Below the pieces are notes generated by a model. It was not told the origin of the DNA. It saw only the letters and a program-made list of their open reading frames with translations, and searched no databases. DNA of 64,000 nt, taken from positions 372,001 through 436,000 of the forward strand of contig NZ_JACHGJ010000001.1 in NCBI RefSeq assembly GCF_014207565.1. Direction: 5' to 3'. The stretch is from Spirochaeta isovalerica (lineage in GTDB: Bacteria; Spirochaetota; Spirochaetia; DSM-2461). The position numbers and the translations under genes are program-made. Position 1 is the stretch's first letter; each line of letters starts with the position of its first letter. Shown piece after piece: positions 18,210 to 26,936 of the stretch.

Positions 18210-18665
18210 ATGGAAATAATGACAAAAGCCTACGGGGCAGTAGAAATAGATGAAAAACAGGTAATTCATTTTCCCTCGGGTCTCCTGGGTTTTGAAACTT
18301 TGAGAGAGTTCGCGCTTCTTGATGCGGAACAGAAGCCTTTTTTCTGGCTCCAATCGCTGGAAGTGGAGCAAATAGCCTTTGTTTTAATCAATCCTTTGAT
18401 ATTCAAACCGGATTATAAACCGCTAGTTATAGAAGATGAACTTCAGGACCTTGGCCTGGAAAATGAAGAAGATGAAAAAATATTGCTTTTCTCCATAGTC
18501 ACAATACCTGCTGATCAGAAGTTGATGACTGCCAACCTGCAGGGGCCTGTAATTATCAACAAAGATATCAGATGGGGGAGGCAATTTATCTCCACAAGTC
18601 CCGAATGGAAGGTTCGCCATAATATTATGGAAGAGCTGGCCGCCCAAAGGAATAATTCATGCTGA
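18210..18665 (+). CDS. fliW: Flagellar assembly factor, CsrA antagonist
   Basis: A 151-residue FliW. Family markers include [19 protein letters not shown] and later FSIVTIP and [11 protein letters not shown]. FliW binds both flagellin and CsrA; free FliW, released when flagellin is exported, relieves CsrA repression of flagellin translation. The csrA start codon lies inside the last codons of fliW (7-base overlap), the usual coupling of the pair. Confidence 0.93.
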   Translation: MEIMTKAYGAVEIDEKQVIHFPSGLLGFETLREFALLDAEQKPFFWLQSLEVEQIAFVLINPLIFKPDYKPLVIEDELQDLGLENEEDEKILLFSIVTIPADQKLMTANLQGPVIINKDIRWGRQFISTSPEWKVRHNIMEELAAQRNNSC

Positions 18666-18877
18666 TATTATCCCGGAAAAAAGATGAAAGTATTATAATT
18701 GGCGATAACATAGAAATCTCAATTGTTGATATAAAAGGGGACCACGTCAAGTTAGGCATAAAAGCCCCGAGAAATGTCAAAGTATACAGACAGGAAGTCT
18801 ACGCGGCTATACAGGAGCAGAATGAAGAAGCTTTGAAATCGGTTAGTGAAGTTACATTACCGGAGTTGGATCTGTAA
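18659..18877 (+). CDS. csrA: Carbon storage regulator, RNA-binding translational repressor
   Basis: A 72-residue CsrA. It begins [20 protein letters not shown] and contains the RNA-binding segment [15 protein letters not shown]. CsrA dimers bind GGA-containing hairpins near ribosome-binding sites. The likely target within this window is the flaB leader near 27798-27844. Its 3' end is 1 base from the convergent HD-GYP gene. Confidence 0.95.
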   Translation: MLILSRKKDESIIIGDNIEISIVDIKGDHVKLGIKAPRNVKVYRQEVYAAIQEQNEEALKSVSEVTLPELDL

Positions 18878-18878
18878 G

Positions 18879-19949
18879 CTATTCATTATCAGTTAAAGAG
18901 GTAAAAATATTATCGAAATCGAGATCATGAGCTAAAAAAATCTTAACAATATCAGGATCGAAATGTGTTCCGGATAAGTCCTTTATAATACCTTTTGTTT
19001 TTTCATGACTGAAAGAATCCTTATAGCTTCTCTTCATTCTCAGAGCGTCATAAACATCGGCCAGCGCCACAATTCTAGCGCAAAGGGGGATCATATGGTT
19101 CGCCATTCCGAAAGGATATCCTGTCCCGTCCCATTTTTCATGATGATGAAGAGCAATTTGCTTAGCCATCTGATTGGGATATGTGCTTAAAATATAAGCG
19201 CCGTTCTTTGTATGCTCATTCATAACTTCACGTTCCCATGGTTCGAGGGAACCATTTTTATTCAAAATATCGTCGGGAGTTCCGATTTTTCCTACATCAT
19301 GCATAGCGGCAAGAAAACCAATATCCTCAAGATAATCTTCATCGATTTCTGGATGTTTCCCCTGGCTCTTTAGAACATCAGCTATAAATCTTGAGTATTG
19401 ATTAACTCTTTCGATATGATTTCCCGTATCATTATCTTTCAGCTTAGAAGCTTCCAGCAAGCTGGAAAACATATTTCTCAGCATCTCTCTGTATTCATCC
19501 GTAACGAGATCCAGAACCGCTGAGTATGTGGCAGGTGTTTGGGATTCATCAAAATCCAGAGGTATAATGATAATATTGGCAACTTCGCTTCTGGTTTTCT
19601 GATTCTTGGATACAACGCGACCTTTCCATGAATATCCGGAATTCTTATCTTTAAGTGTGTTGTAGATCTCTTTGAGTTTTTTGATTTCTTTTATATTGGG
19701 AAAATATTGTGTTATATGCTTTATCTGGTATTTTTGATCATCAATAAGTAGAGATTTGAAAGCTGAGTTCATCCAGATCACGTTCAACGAGCTATCTAAT
19801 ATCAAAGAAGGTACAGCTACATTATCATAGCGATTTTTCCAGCATTCTGACTGTACTGTTTCAGGGAAACCAAGATCAATCTGAGAAGATATATCTAAAA
19901 TTTCTTCGGGTTCTTCGGGAATTTCATATATCTCTTCAAGATCATTCAT
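18879..19949 (-). CDS. PAS-like and HD-GYP domain protein, probable cyclic-di-GMP phosphodiesterase
   Basis: A 356-residue cytoplasmic protein. A PAS-like sensor spans about residues 40-150 (VPSLILDSSLNVIWMNSAF). The HD-GYP domain has H217-D218 in AAMHDVGKIG and HHExxDGTGYP at 269-279, so the metal-binding and GYP signature residues are intact and activity is expected. HD-GYP enzymes linearise cyclic-di-GMP. It is the last gene of a minus-strand run that also encodes a PilZ receptor, FliD, FlaG and flagellins. Confidence 0.88.
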   Translation of the reverse strand: MNDLEEIYEIPEEPEEILDISSQIDLGFPETVQSECWKNRYDNVAVPSLILDSSLNVIWMNSAFKSLLIDDQKYQIKHITQYFPNIKEIKKLKEIYNTLKDKNSGYSWKGRVVSKNQKTRSEVANIIIIPLDFDESQTPATYSAVLDLVTDEYREMLRNMFSSLLEASKLKDNDTGNHIERVNQYSRFIADVLKSQGKHPEIDEDYLEDIGFLAAMHDVGKIGTPDDILNKNGSLEPWEREVMNEHTKNGAYILSTYPNQMAKQIALHHHEKWDGTGYPFGMANHMIPLCARIVALADVYDALRMKRSYKDSFSHEKTKGIIKDLSGTHFDPDIVKIFLAHDLDFDNIFTSLTDNE

Positions 19950-19952
19950 AAT

Positions 19953-20618
19953 CTAATCTCCAAACATGGAAATTTCAGCCTCACTTTTCCTGATGTAAAC
20001 AGGACCGGACCCATGAGGATCTGCACCATGTTCTTTCCATTTTTCATAACCCAGTTTTATCAAAGGTGTAGCCGTAACAGATGAAAAATATCTATCTATA
20101 TTAATTCTATTATCTTTTTCCTTATATTTTTCAAAAAAAAGTGCATCTGGACCGGTAAATAATATGTTTTCAGATAAATCGAGGGTTTTTAGAAGAGTTT
20201 CAGCTTCAATATCGAGTTCGGATGTCAATTTATTTCCCTTTTTATATACCGCAGAATAAAAACGTTTCTTTTTAGCATCAATTACGGGAACAACCAAACC
20301 GTCGAAATCTTCCCGTATGGATGCGTAAACATCCAGAGTGGAAAGAGACACTAAATCACATTGGGCTCCGAGAGCGAGACCTTTGGCTGTAGACATGGCT
20401 ATTCTGAGACCTGTAAAAGATCCCGGACCGGCAGCTACGGCTATGAGATCCAAATCCCTGCTTTCCAGATTTGAGAGTTTGAAAAGGTGTTCGATCTGTA
20501 CCATAAGATTCTCAGAATGTTTAAAACCGTCATGAACAGCGGTTTCAAAGAGTCTTTTCTCTACTTTAAGGGACACGCTTAATACAGATGCTGAGCAATC
20601 GATACCTAATATAGTCAT
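19953..20618 (-). CDS. tsaB: tRNA threonylcarbamoyladenosine biosynthesis protein TsaB
   Basis: A 221-residue YeaZ/TsaB protein with the ASKHA-type N-terminus MTILGIDCSASVLSVSL and the family motif AAGPGSFTGLRIAMSTAKGLA. TsaB forms the TsaB-TsaD-TsaE complex that transfers threonylcarbamoyl to A37 of ANN-decoding tRNAs. It overlaps tsaE by 4 bases. TsaD is not in the window. Confidence 0.9.
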   Translation of the reverse strand: MTILGIDCSASVLSVSLKVEKRLFETAVHDGFKHSENLMVQIEHLFKLSNLESRDLDLIAVAAGPGSFTGLRIAMSTAKGLALGAQCDLVSLSTLDVYASIREDFDGLVVPVIDAKKKRFYSAVYKKGNKLTSELDIEAETLLKTLDLSENILFTGPDALFFEKYKEKDNRINIDRYFSSVTATPLIKLGYEKWKEHGADPHGSGPVYIRKSEAEISMFGD

Positions 20619-21037
20619 ACAACGAGTCCTTTTACTGTTATTTGACGAGAGCCGTCTTCCTGCCTTTGAATATCAATTTCAATATGTTCATCCGGTAGAT
20701 ATTCTTCAATACGTTCACTCCATTCAATTACCGAAAGTCCATTTCCGAAAATCAGATGCTCAATGCCAAGCAGTTCGAATTCTTCTACGCTCTCGATGCG
20801 ATACATATCCATGTGATACAGAGGTATGGAGCCGTAATATTCGCTGACAAGTGTATAGGTGGGACTTGTTATATCTTCTTTTATTCCAAGCGCTCTGGCA
20901 ATGCCTTTTGTAATGGTTGTCTTTCCGGCTGCAAGATTGCCTTTTAAAGCAATAATGTCACCTGGTTTAATTGAATTTCCAATAGTTTCCCCGATAGAAA
21001 TTGTTTCTTCGGCAGAATGTGAAAGGTAAAAACTCAA
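20615..21037 (-). CDS. tsaE: tRNA threonylcarbamoyladenosine biosynthesis ATPase TsaE
   Basis: A 140-residue YjeE/TsaE P-loop ATPase. Walker A GNLAAGKTT is at 33-41, followed by SPTYTLVSEYYG and YHMDMYRI, then IEWSERIEEYLP, all standard for the family. It partners TsaB encoded downstream with a 4-base overlap, and it overlaps the unknown gene upstream by 4 bases. Confidence 0.92.
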   Translation of the reverse strand: MSFYLSHSAEETISIGETIGNSIKPGDIIALKGNLAAGKTTITKGIARALGIKEDITSPTYTLVSEYYGSIPLYHMDMYRIESVEEFELLGIEHLIFGNGLSVIEWSERIEEYLPDEHIEIDIQRQEDGSRQITVKGLVV

Positions 21038-21297
21038 TGAAGCAATCCTTCTTTTTCCATTGATATAATTTCTTTTTTTATAATTTGAAGAATCGGAACG
21101 AGAGGGTAGTCTATTTTCCCCATTATTTTAACTTCAACTGTTTTTTCACCGGTCGGGGCCATTTCAATTGAAAAAAATATGGGAATACTGACAGTTTCCG
21201 AGCCGATGAGTAGAAATTCAGTTTTTGCGTTATATTCATTCCTGTAATAAATAGGAGAATCTTTTTTTGTCACATTATTAATTGCCAGTAATTTCAT
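21034..21297 (-). CDS. Small conserved hypothetical protein coupled to tsaE
   Basis: An 87-residue soluble protein beginning MKLLAINNVTKKDSPIYYRN, with alternating beta-strand pattern and a C-terminal amphipathic helix (IIKKEIISMEKEG). It overlaps tsaE by 4 bases, so it is translationally coupled to a tRNA-modification pair. It lies downstream of flagellar and PilZ genes, leaving its allegiance open. No family recognised. Confidence 0.55.
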   Translation of the reverse strand: MKLLAINNVTKKDSPIYYRNEYNAKTEFLLIGSETVSIPIFFSIEMAPTGEKTVEVKIMGKIDYPLVPILQIIKKEIISMEKEGLLH

Positions 21298-21304
21298 AAT
21301 TCAA

Positions 21305-21322
21305 TGATAAGTTCTCTTATCA
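21305..21322. repeat. 18-base stem-loop between PilZ gene and the tsaE operon
   Basis: TGATAAG-TTCT-CTTATCA, a perfect 7-base inverted repeat with a 4-base loop, lies between the stop of the PilZ gene and the next start. There is no T-run on either side, so it is not a normal intrinsic terminator; it may be an RNA-processing stem or an operator. Confidence 0.4.
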
Positions 21323-21338
21323 GTCCTTTTCAAACATA

Positions 21339-22433
21339 TCAGGCAAAATCATACACATAAGCATTGATTCTGTTAAGGTTTTTTCCGGAAGCTTTAGTAA
21401 ACATAATGTGCATAATGCCCCTTCTGCGTCCCGTGAGTCTCATATTGATAACTTTTCCAAAGGCTACAACGGAATTCCCTCTCGTTGTTTCAAATTCAAT
21501 TTTCAACAATTCTCCGCGACGGAGAGGTGAGTTACTGTTTATGCTGCATCCTCCGGCAGAAACATCGAGAATTGTTCCCAGATGTCCCTGATTCTTCAAA
21601 ACAACAGCTTCTTTCGTGATCTTTCGGCCATATCCGGATTCAATGATTTTTATCGGGAAAAAGTAACAAGGCCGATTTAAAGATTTTCTTCTGAATTTTC
21701 TCTGATGGGAATGAGTTACTTTCTGTGAATGGCTCAAGAGGATGGAAGAAAACCCTTTAATAGAATTATAACCCAGAGTTTTACTGACAAATGAAAACTC
21801 TGCTCCACCTGTACCCCATAAGTATACTTTGATTCTGGTTCCTTTTTTCCATCGGACTTCATCTCCGTGCTTATCTTTCGGCACCTGTCCGCAGAAAAAC
21901 TCTTTGAGGTTTGCTGTTACGACTGAATTATACCGGAGTCCGCTTTCCAGCTCGAATGTAATTTTATCATTCAATCTGAAATCTTTTGTGCTTGATATGC
22001 GACCGAATTTCCCGGCTACTCTCTCTATCCGTTGTTTGATTCTGTATATTTCCAGCTTCCGAGCTTCCCGCTGCCGGTTAGTGCCCTGCAGGTGATCCGC
22101 ATCGCGAACGGCTTTACCCAGTGTATTATTCAGAACAGAGGTATTGCTCAGCAAGGCAAAGGGTTTCGTTACGTGATAAGTTCTTATAAAATCTTCAAGA
22201 AGAAGAATCTGTTTTTTGGATAAACCGAGAGTCTGGGCCGCCTTTCTGAAACCTCTTTTGTTATATTTCCGGCTCCCGGGAGACTGATTTTTTTTCTGAG
22301 AGATTGAATTCCCGACAATCAGAAGTACAAAAAGGAAAAGTATTACCCCGACAAAAATTAAACTGGTTACGGGATCTGCTGATTTTTTGAACAGTTGTCC
22401 TGCATATCGCGAAGTTGTCTGTAGCAGATACAT
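21339..22433 (-). CDS. Membrane-anchored PilZ-domain cyclic-di-GMP receptor
   Basis: A 364-residue protein. One transmembrane helix lies at about residues 23-42, with a basic linker after it. The C-terminal PilZ domain has an arginine motif (RKFRRKSLNR) and the D-V-S-A-G-G signature of the D/NxSxxG box. The region between is helical and resembles the N-terminal extension of YcgR-like proteins. Position directly after fliD and an unknown gene suggests control of flagellar function by cyclic-di-GMP. The HD-GYP gene lies four genes further downstream. Confidence 0.8.
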   Translation of the reverse strand: MYLLQTTSRYAGQLFKKSADPVTSLIFVGVILFLFVLLIVGNSISQKKNQSPGSRKYNKRGFRKAAQTLGLSKKQILLLEDFIRTYHVTKPFALLSNTSVLNNTLGKAVRDADHLQGTNRQREARKLEIYRIKQRIERVAGKFGRISSTKDFRLNDKITFELESGLRYNSVVTANLKEFFCGQVPKDKHGDEVRWKKGTRIKVYLWGTGGAEFSFVSKTLGYNSIKGFSSILLSHSQKVTHSHQRKFRRKSLNRPCYFFPIKIIESGYGRKITKEAVVLKNQGHLGTILDVSAGGCSINSNSPLRRGELLKIEFETTRGNSVVAFGKVINMRLTGRRRGIMHIMFTKASGKNLNRINAYVYDFA

Positions 22434-22439
22434 ATCTGT

Positions 22440-23303
22440 TTAATCATCCTCCCTTTCTTTTAATCTCTCGAATTGTTCTGTTAAATCGCTCAGAATCGGG
22501 GAAATCTCGTATTCAAGAAGATCTCCGATCAGAATTGAATCGCCAGCATCGAAAGCTTCAACCAATTCATTTAAAATGTTATTAAGTTTATCAATATCTA
22601 TATTATCGGAATTAAACAAAGTTAATAAACCTATGATCTTCTGCAGAATCTCAGTCAGGCTTATGACTATGTCCATAGCGTCCTTGTCTTTACCGGTCTG
22701 GAGGAGCAGGGAAACATCGGACAATTTCGGATTGAGAAGGTTGACAGCTTTTATTGAGTTTTCGAGTTCTTTCATCGGGTCCTCAATTTCCCTGGCAGCG
22801 CTTTTAATCAGTTCTGAGACTTTTTCGATTTCACTGAGAAATTCCTTTCTGTATTCATTGTCAAGTTCTGATTTTGTTAATCCGCTTTTTTCCATAAGCA
22901 TATCAAGATGCTCTTTTATCAGTTCTCCTTTTTCCCCCTGAACGAATACCGGAATATTTCTGCTTATGGATGGATATTCCTTTACCAGCTCCCGGAGTCC
23001 TTCTATTTTATTCTCACTGATGGAATGTATAAGGAAATTAATAAATTCCGCCACAGTTAATATGCCTGTTAATCTGTATTCTGTTTCTGTTAAAGCCGTG
23101 ACATCGATTTTCTCAATTTCCGAAACATCACGTTGTCGCCAGGAGCTGTCCTGCGGATCTGTTTCCAAGTTATCAATCATGAATGAATATACAAGTCTCT
23201 CGGAACCGGAAAGGAATGTGCGTACAGAATCGTAAATATCTCCGGCTTTTTCTCCGCCTTCAAGGGTAAAGTCAATCTTTTCGTCATTGATGTATAAAAC
23301 CAC
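22440..23303 (-). CDS. Hypothetical helical protein in the fliD operon
   Basis: A 287-residue acidic protein. A short beta-rich N-terminus (VLYINDEKIDFTLEGGEKAG) is followed by long predicted helices and a C-terminal segment rich in leucine and acidic residues (LNNILNELVEAFDAGDSILIGD). No signal peptide, membrane helix or catalytic motif is visible. The gene lies 10 bases after fliD and 6 bases before the PilZ gene, so it is in the flagellar transcription unit. A chaperone or scaffolding role for filament-cap assembly is possible but is inference from location alone. Confidence 0.6.
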   Translation of the reverse strand: MVLYINDEKIDFTLEGGEKAGDIYDSVRTFLSGSERLVYSFMIDNLETDPQDSSWRQRDVSEIEKIDVTALTETEYRLTGILTVAEFINFLIHSISENKIEGLRELVKEYPSISRNIPVFVQGEKGELIKEHLDMLMEKSGLTKSELDNEYRKEFLSEIEKVSELIKSAAREIEDPMKELENSIKAVNLLNPKLSDVSLLLQTGKDKDAMDIVISLTEILQKIIGLLTLFNSDNIDIDKLNNILNELVEAFDAGDSILIGDLLEYEISPILSDLTEQFERLKEREDD

Positions 23304-23313
23304 GCTTCCGCTC

Positions 23314-25335
23314 CTAATTGTTGTTGCTGTTCTGATTATTAAAATTATCTATGCTGTTTCCCGACGCTTCAAGCTGATTAAGCATGGCTTCCATATTCCC
23401 GTATTTTCGTTTCAGGCTTTCTTCATAACTGGCCAAACGGTCTTTGTAGTCGGATATATCATCGTTTTTATTTTCAATATCGTAGTCTATTCTGCTTATT
23501 TTTGTCGAGTAAAAACCACCGGTCTGAGTATAAGCCGTCAACTGCTCATCGAGTTTTTTTGCAATTCCGCTATCGATTATCAGATCGCCATCAGTATCCA
23601 TTCCGAAAAGATCTCTGATAGCCCCCTGGTTTTCCTTCAAAGCCTGGTCGAGTGTTTCCTCGTTTATTTCCAGATAGCCTCTTAAGCGGGACATATCTGT
23701 AGCGGCGCCGGATCCTGTTTCGTTTGTCGAAATACCCAATTGTTTTAAAAGGGTAAGCTCGGGACCGGCAATCGTTTCATAGGGTGAAGAGACAATTGTC
23801 TGCATGGCATTCTTCAGCCTTACCAATGAGTATTCGCCGCGGAACATTCCAAGCTGGCTGATGGCTTCTTCCCGTTCATCATCAGAGTAATTTTCTTTTT
23901 CATCGACTATAGCCGTGTTTGTGGAATCGGAGTTTGTAAGAATGGCCAGCCTTGTTATCAATTCATTATACCGGTAGACGAAGTTAATGAGTTGATCTTT
24001 TGCCAGTTCCGTATCGGGCTCAATTTTAAGATCGATCTTTTCATCTCCCGATGAGTGTACGTTTAGAGTCAAACCTGTTACAAGATCGTCGATGGTATTG
24101 GAATCTCTGACGACTTCAATTCCGTTCATTTCAAGCACAGCATCTGATGCTCGATCGAGAGGGTTGACCGGTTCGTAGTCGCCCCGCCTTGAAGGATTAC
24201 TTATTTTCGCGCTGTACAGCGTTATTTCTCTGTAATTATTATTGTTTCTGATATTCAGGGATTGGAAAGAACCGTCAGACGCACTAAGGGGAACAGTCAC
24301 CTTTGTTCGTGTCTCATTATCCTGAATTTCAGGAAGGGGATTAATTCCCTTTTCCGTATTACTGAAAAACACATTCATGTCATTAATATGCGGCGGAGGT
24401 TCGGGAGATCTTATTTCCGGCTCGGCAAAGGAATAACCGCTGCTTTCAACTGTTATTCCGCGATAAGTAATACCGGGAACTTCCGGTACTGAAGGACCGG
24501 GAGGGGGGGCGGTTTTATACTCATCTTCGGAGATGAGGTTGACTGAATACTCAATTTCGAGAACGGCACCATCTTCTATTTTCAGAGGCGCATTGAAGGG
24601 GAGGGCGAGGCTGGCTCCGCTTTTGACTACAATCCCTCCATCAGTAATTTGAAATTTCCCGTTATTCTCTTTTTCCCAGTCTTTTGTGTTCGAAGCAGAT
24701 ATTGATATTTCCCCGCTTTCTCCCTTTGCCTGACGGATGAGGCCCGAGTCCAAACCGAATTGAATAGCGTCTTCCTGAAAAAAAAGAGAATTGGACAAGC
24801 CGGTCTTCATTGATTCCACAAGAAGAACCTGGGAGTCTGCCCGATTCCTGATTACAGAAGCGCGCAATAGTGTTTCGTCCTTCTCGTTAAGCCTTCTGGC
24901 AAAATCTTCGAGTTTTCCGCCTCTGTAACGTAAAGAGACTTCTTCATCTCCAATGAGAAAAGAGTAGGTTCCAGCGGGAACTCTGAAATCGCGAGGCAGA
25001 TCTTTCGAAAGAAATCTATCACCGGATGCTTTCTGTTTTACAAAAAGCTCAATATCCTCAACTATGGCATTTCTGGATGCCGAAGCTGTGAGTATATCCG
25101 GTTTGGAAGAGGTCGCTATGTGTTCGCTGAAGGGGTTTTGAAAACCATAAAGGCTTTTGGTCGCACTTTGAAGCTCTCCAGTCGTTCGACCGAGACTTTG
25201 CCACACCTGTTTGCTTTCTTTTATCTGGTCAAGATCAGATTCCAACTTTTTAAGAGGAATCCGCTCTACTTCCATGAGCTTTTCGACCATCAGCGTCGTA
25301 TCGCTGTTTACGCCGGGGATTTTAATGTCTGACAT
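23314..25335 (-). CDS. fliD: Flagellar filament capping protein
   Basis: A 673-residue FliD (HAP2). The N-terminal domain starts MSDIKIPGVNSDTTLMVEKL and leads into the typical long helix (LKKLESDLDQIKESKQVWQSL). The C-terminal FliD domain includes NFVYRYNELITRLAILTNSD and DLFGMDTDGDLIIDSGIA. The protein is longer than the enterobacterial FliD because of a large proline-rich insert at about residues 270-340. The extreme C-terminus is Asn-rich. The gene starts 20 bases after flaG. Confidence 0.9.
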   Translation of the reverse strand: MSDIKIPGVNSDTTLMVEKLMEVERIPLKKLESDLDQIKESKQVWQSLGRTTGELQSATKSLYGFQNPFSEHIATSSKPDILTASASRNAIVEDIELFVKQKASGDRFLSKDLPRDFRVPAGTYSFLIGDEEVSLRYRGGKLEDFARRLNEKDETLLRASVIRNRADSQVLLVESMKTGLSNSLFFQEDAIQFGLDSGLIRQAKGESGEISISASNTKDWEKENNGKFQITDGGIVVKSGASLALPFNAPLKIEDGAVLEIEYSVNLISEDEYKTAPPPGPSVPEVPGITYRGITVESSGYSFAEPEIRSPEPPPHINDMNVFFSNTEKGINPLPEIQDNETRTKVTVPLSASDGSFQSLNIRNNNNYREITLYSAKISNPSRRGDYEPVNPLDRASDAVLEMNGIEVVRDSNTIDDLVTGLTLNVHSSGDEKIDLKIEPDTELAKDQLINFVYRYNELITRLAILTNSDSTNTAIVDEKENYSDDEREEAISQLGMFRGEYSLVRLKNAMQTIVSSPYETIAGPELTLLKQLGISTNETGSGAATDMSRLRGYLEINEETLDQALKENQGAIRDLFGMDTDGDLIIDSGIAKKLDEQLTAYTQTGGFYSTKISRIDYDIENKNDDISDYKDRLASYEESLKRKYGNMEAMLNQLEASGNSIDNFNNQNSNNN

Positions 25336-25355
25336 GAAATCCCTCCGGTACTGGA

Positions 25356-25697
25356 TTAAATTTCCTGGTCAAAGAGAATACCAAGAGCCTCCTGTAGGTT
25401 ATCATGCAGCTTCTGTAATTCTTCAGAAGGTACCTGTTTTATAACTTTATCGGTTTTTCTGTCAATGATTTTAACAATAAACCGGTTCACTTCATCTGTC
25501 AGCACATAACTGAAGCGAGTGCTTTTAAAATTTTTGAGAGCTAATTCTATCTGTCTTCTGTCAGGGACTTTCTGCTTGGTTTCTTTGTCTTCGGTTTCCG
25601 CTTTTACAGCCTTCCTTGGCTTAGCGGTCACAGCAGGTTTATTATCAAAATTTGTATTTGTTAATGCCCCTGAATTTACAATCTTATCCAGGCTCAT
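25356..25697 (-). CDS. flaG: FlaG family protein
   Basis: A 113-residue protein with the conserved FlaG C-terminal domain: RFSYVLTDEVNRFIVKIIDR followed by TDKVIKQVPSEELQKL. FlaG affects filament length in other bacteria. The N-terminal half is low-complexity and charged. GGAGGATAAAA precedes the ATG. It lies between flaB and fliD in the usual order. Confidence 0.85.
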   Translation of the reverse strand: MSLDKIVNSGALTNTNFDNKPAVTAKPRKAVKAETEDKETKQKVPDRRQIELALKNFKSTRFSYVLTDEVNRFIVKIIDRKTDKVIKQVPSEELQKLHDNLQEALGILFDQEI

Positions 25698-25722
25698 TTT
25701 TATCCTCCTGAATGGAAAAGGA

Positions 25723-25741
25723 GGGGGACGCGAACCCCCCC
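25723..25741 (-). terminator. GC-rich hairpin between flaB and flaG, possible attenuator
   Basis: On the minus strand GGGGG(GG)-TTCGCGT-CCCCC is followed by TCCTTTTCC. The stem is strong and the T-rich tail is short, which suits partial termination that would lower flaG-fliD expression relative to flagellin. A second stem (AAGAGAT...ATCTCTT) lies at about 25758-25780. Confidence 0.45.
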
Positions 25742-25803
25742 GGATTCCGATGTCGTTTAAGAGATGACGTCCAGAAATCTCTTAAAAAACGGAGTTTAAA
25801 CCA

Positions 25804-26658
25804 TTACCCCAGAAGCTGTAATACACCCTGAGTTCTGGCATTTGCCTGAGCGAGCATAGAAGTTCCAGCCTGGTTAAGGATCTGGTTCTTGGTATACTCA
25901 ACCATCTCTGCAGCCATATCTGTATCTCTGATCTGAGATTCAGCCGCCTGCATGTTTTCTGCAGAAATCGCAACACCTTTGGAAGCCATTTCAAATCTGT
26001 TCTGATAAGCTCCAAGATCCGCACGCTGCTTATTAACAGTTTTCAGTGCATCGTCAATAATTCCGATGGTTCTGTTTGCCTCAACAGCAGTCGAGAGGGT
26101 TATGACTCCGCCGGCTCCCTGTTCATTTTCCAGACCAAGAGCCGATGCTGTCATTGTGCCGATATGGATAGTTTCATTCTGATCCATATTGGCTCCCACC
26201 TGAATCTGCATTATATCGCCAGTAGTAGAATCAGTTGCAAACCGACCGGTAAGCATGTTCATACCATTGAACTGAGCGTGTGAAGCAATTCTGTTAACTT
26301 CATCTACAAGCTGAGAAACCTCAACCTGTATCTGCATCCTATCCTCTGTAGTGTAAACACCATTGGAAGATTGAATGGAAAGCTCTCTGATTCTATGAAG
26401 AATATCTGTAGTTTCCTGCAGATTTCCCTCAGTTGTCTGAATAAAGGACACAGCATTCTGAATATTTCTTTCAGCCTGGTTCAATCCTCTGATCTGACTT
26501 CTGAGTTTCTCTGAAACAGCGAGTCCCGAAGCATCATCTGCAGCTTTGTTAATTCTGAGTCCGGAAGACAGCTTAGCCATTGAATTCTGGGTGTCAGCTC
26601 CCGTCACTCCGAGCTGCCTGTTCGCATTGATGGCGCTCATGTTGTGATTGATAATCAT
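25804..26658 (-). CDS. flaB: Endoflagellar core flagellin FlaB (copy 2)
   Basis: A 284-residue flagellin with only the conserved D0/D1 helices, as in spirochaete FlaB core proteins. The N-terminus [17 protein letters not shown], the [21 protein letters not shown] segment and the C-terminal [13 protein letters not shown] are diagnostic. Filaments lie in the periplasm. The protein is closely similar to the copy encoded upstream at 26937. AAGGAGGG precedes the ATG. A 278-base intergenic region holding a hairpin and GGA-rich leader separates the two genes. Confidence 0.93.
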   Translation of the reverse strand: MIINHNMSAINANRQLGVTGADTQNSMAKLSSGLRINKAADDASGLAVSEKLRSQIRGLNQAERNIQNAVSFIQTTEGNLQETTDILHRIRELSIQSSNGVYTTEDRMQIQVEVSQLVDEVNRIASHAQFNGMNMLTGRFATDSTTGDIMQIQVGANMDQNETIHIGTMTASALGLENEQGAGGVITLSTAVEANRTIGIIDDALKTVNKQRADLGAYQNRFEMASKGVAISAENMQAAESQIRDTDMAAEMVEYTKNQILNQAGTSMLAQANARTQGVLQLLG

Positions 26659-26895
26659 AATCCCTCCTTGAATATATAAAAGACTTCCATGCCTTTTACC
26701 TTGTCTGCCGTGGGGGATCGGAAGTGATTCGCGTCTCTTCCGCTCCGTTTATCCCCTGCAAAACAAGGAGATTTTCCCGAAATAATATTTCGTGAAGATC
26801 CCTTTGTTCTGGGCAGAATTCAATTCGGGCTATTTCAAAGAACAAAAGAATTCAAAATAAAGTTTAACACTAAATATTGAACTTTTCAATTGCAG

Positions 26896-26934
26896 TTTTA
26901 CCGGGAGACCTTATTTGAAGATCCCCCGGTAAAA
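26896..26934 (-). repeat. Strong hairpin after the first flaB gene
   Basis: TTTTACCGGG at 26896-26905 pairs perfectly with CCCGGTAAAA at 26925-26934, giving a 10-base stem starting 3 bases after the upstream flaB stop codon. No T-run follows in the direction of transcription, so it is more likely an mRNA 3'-end stabiliser or processing stem than an efficient intrinsic terminator. The rest of the 26659-26936 interval contains a shorter palindrome (CGAAATAATATTTCG) and three closely spaced GGA motifs. I found no convincing sigma-28 promoter in it. Confidence 0.5.
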
Positions 26935-26936
26935 TA

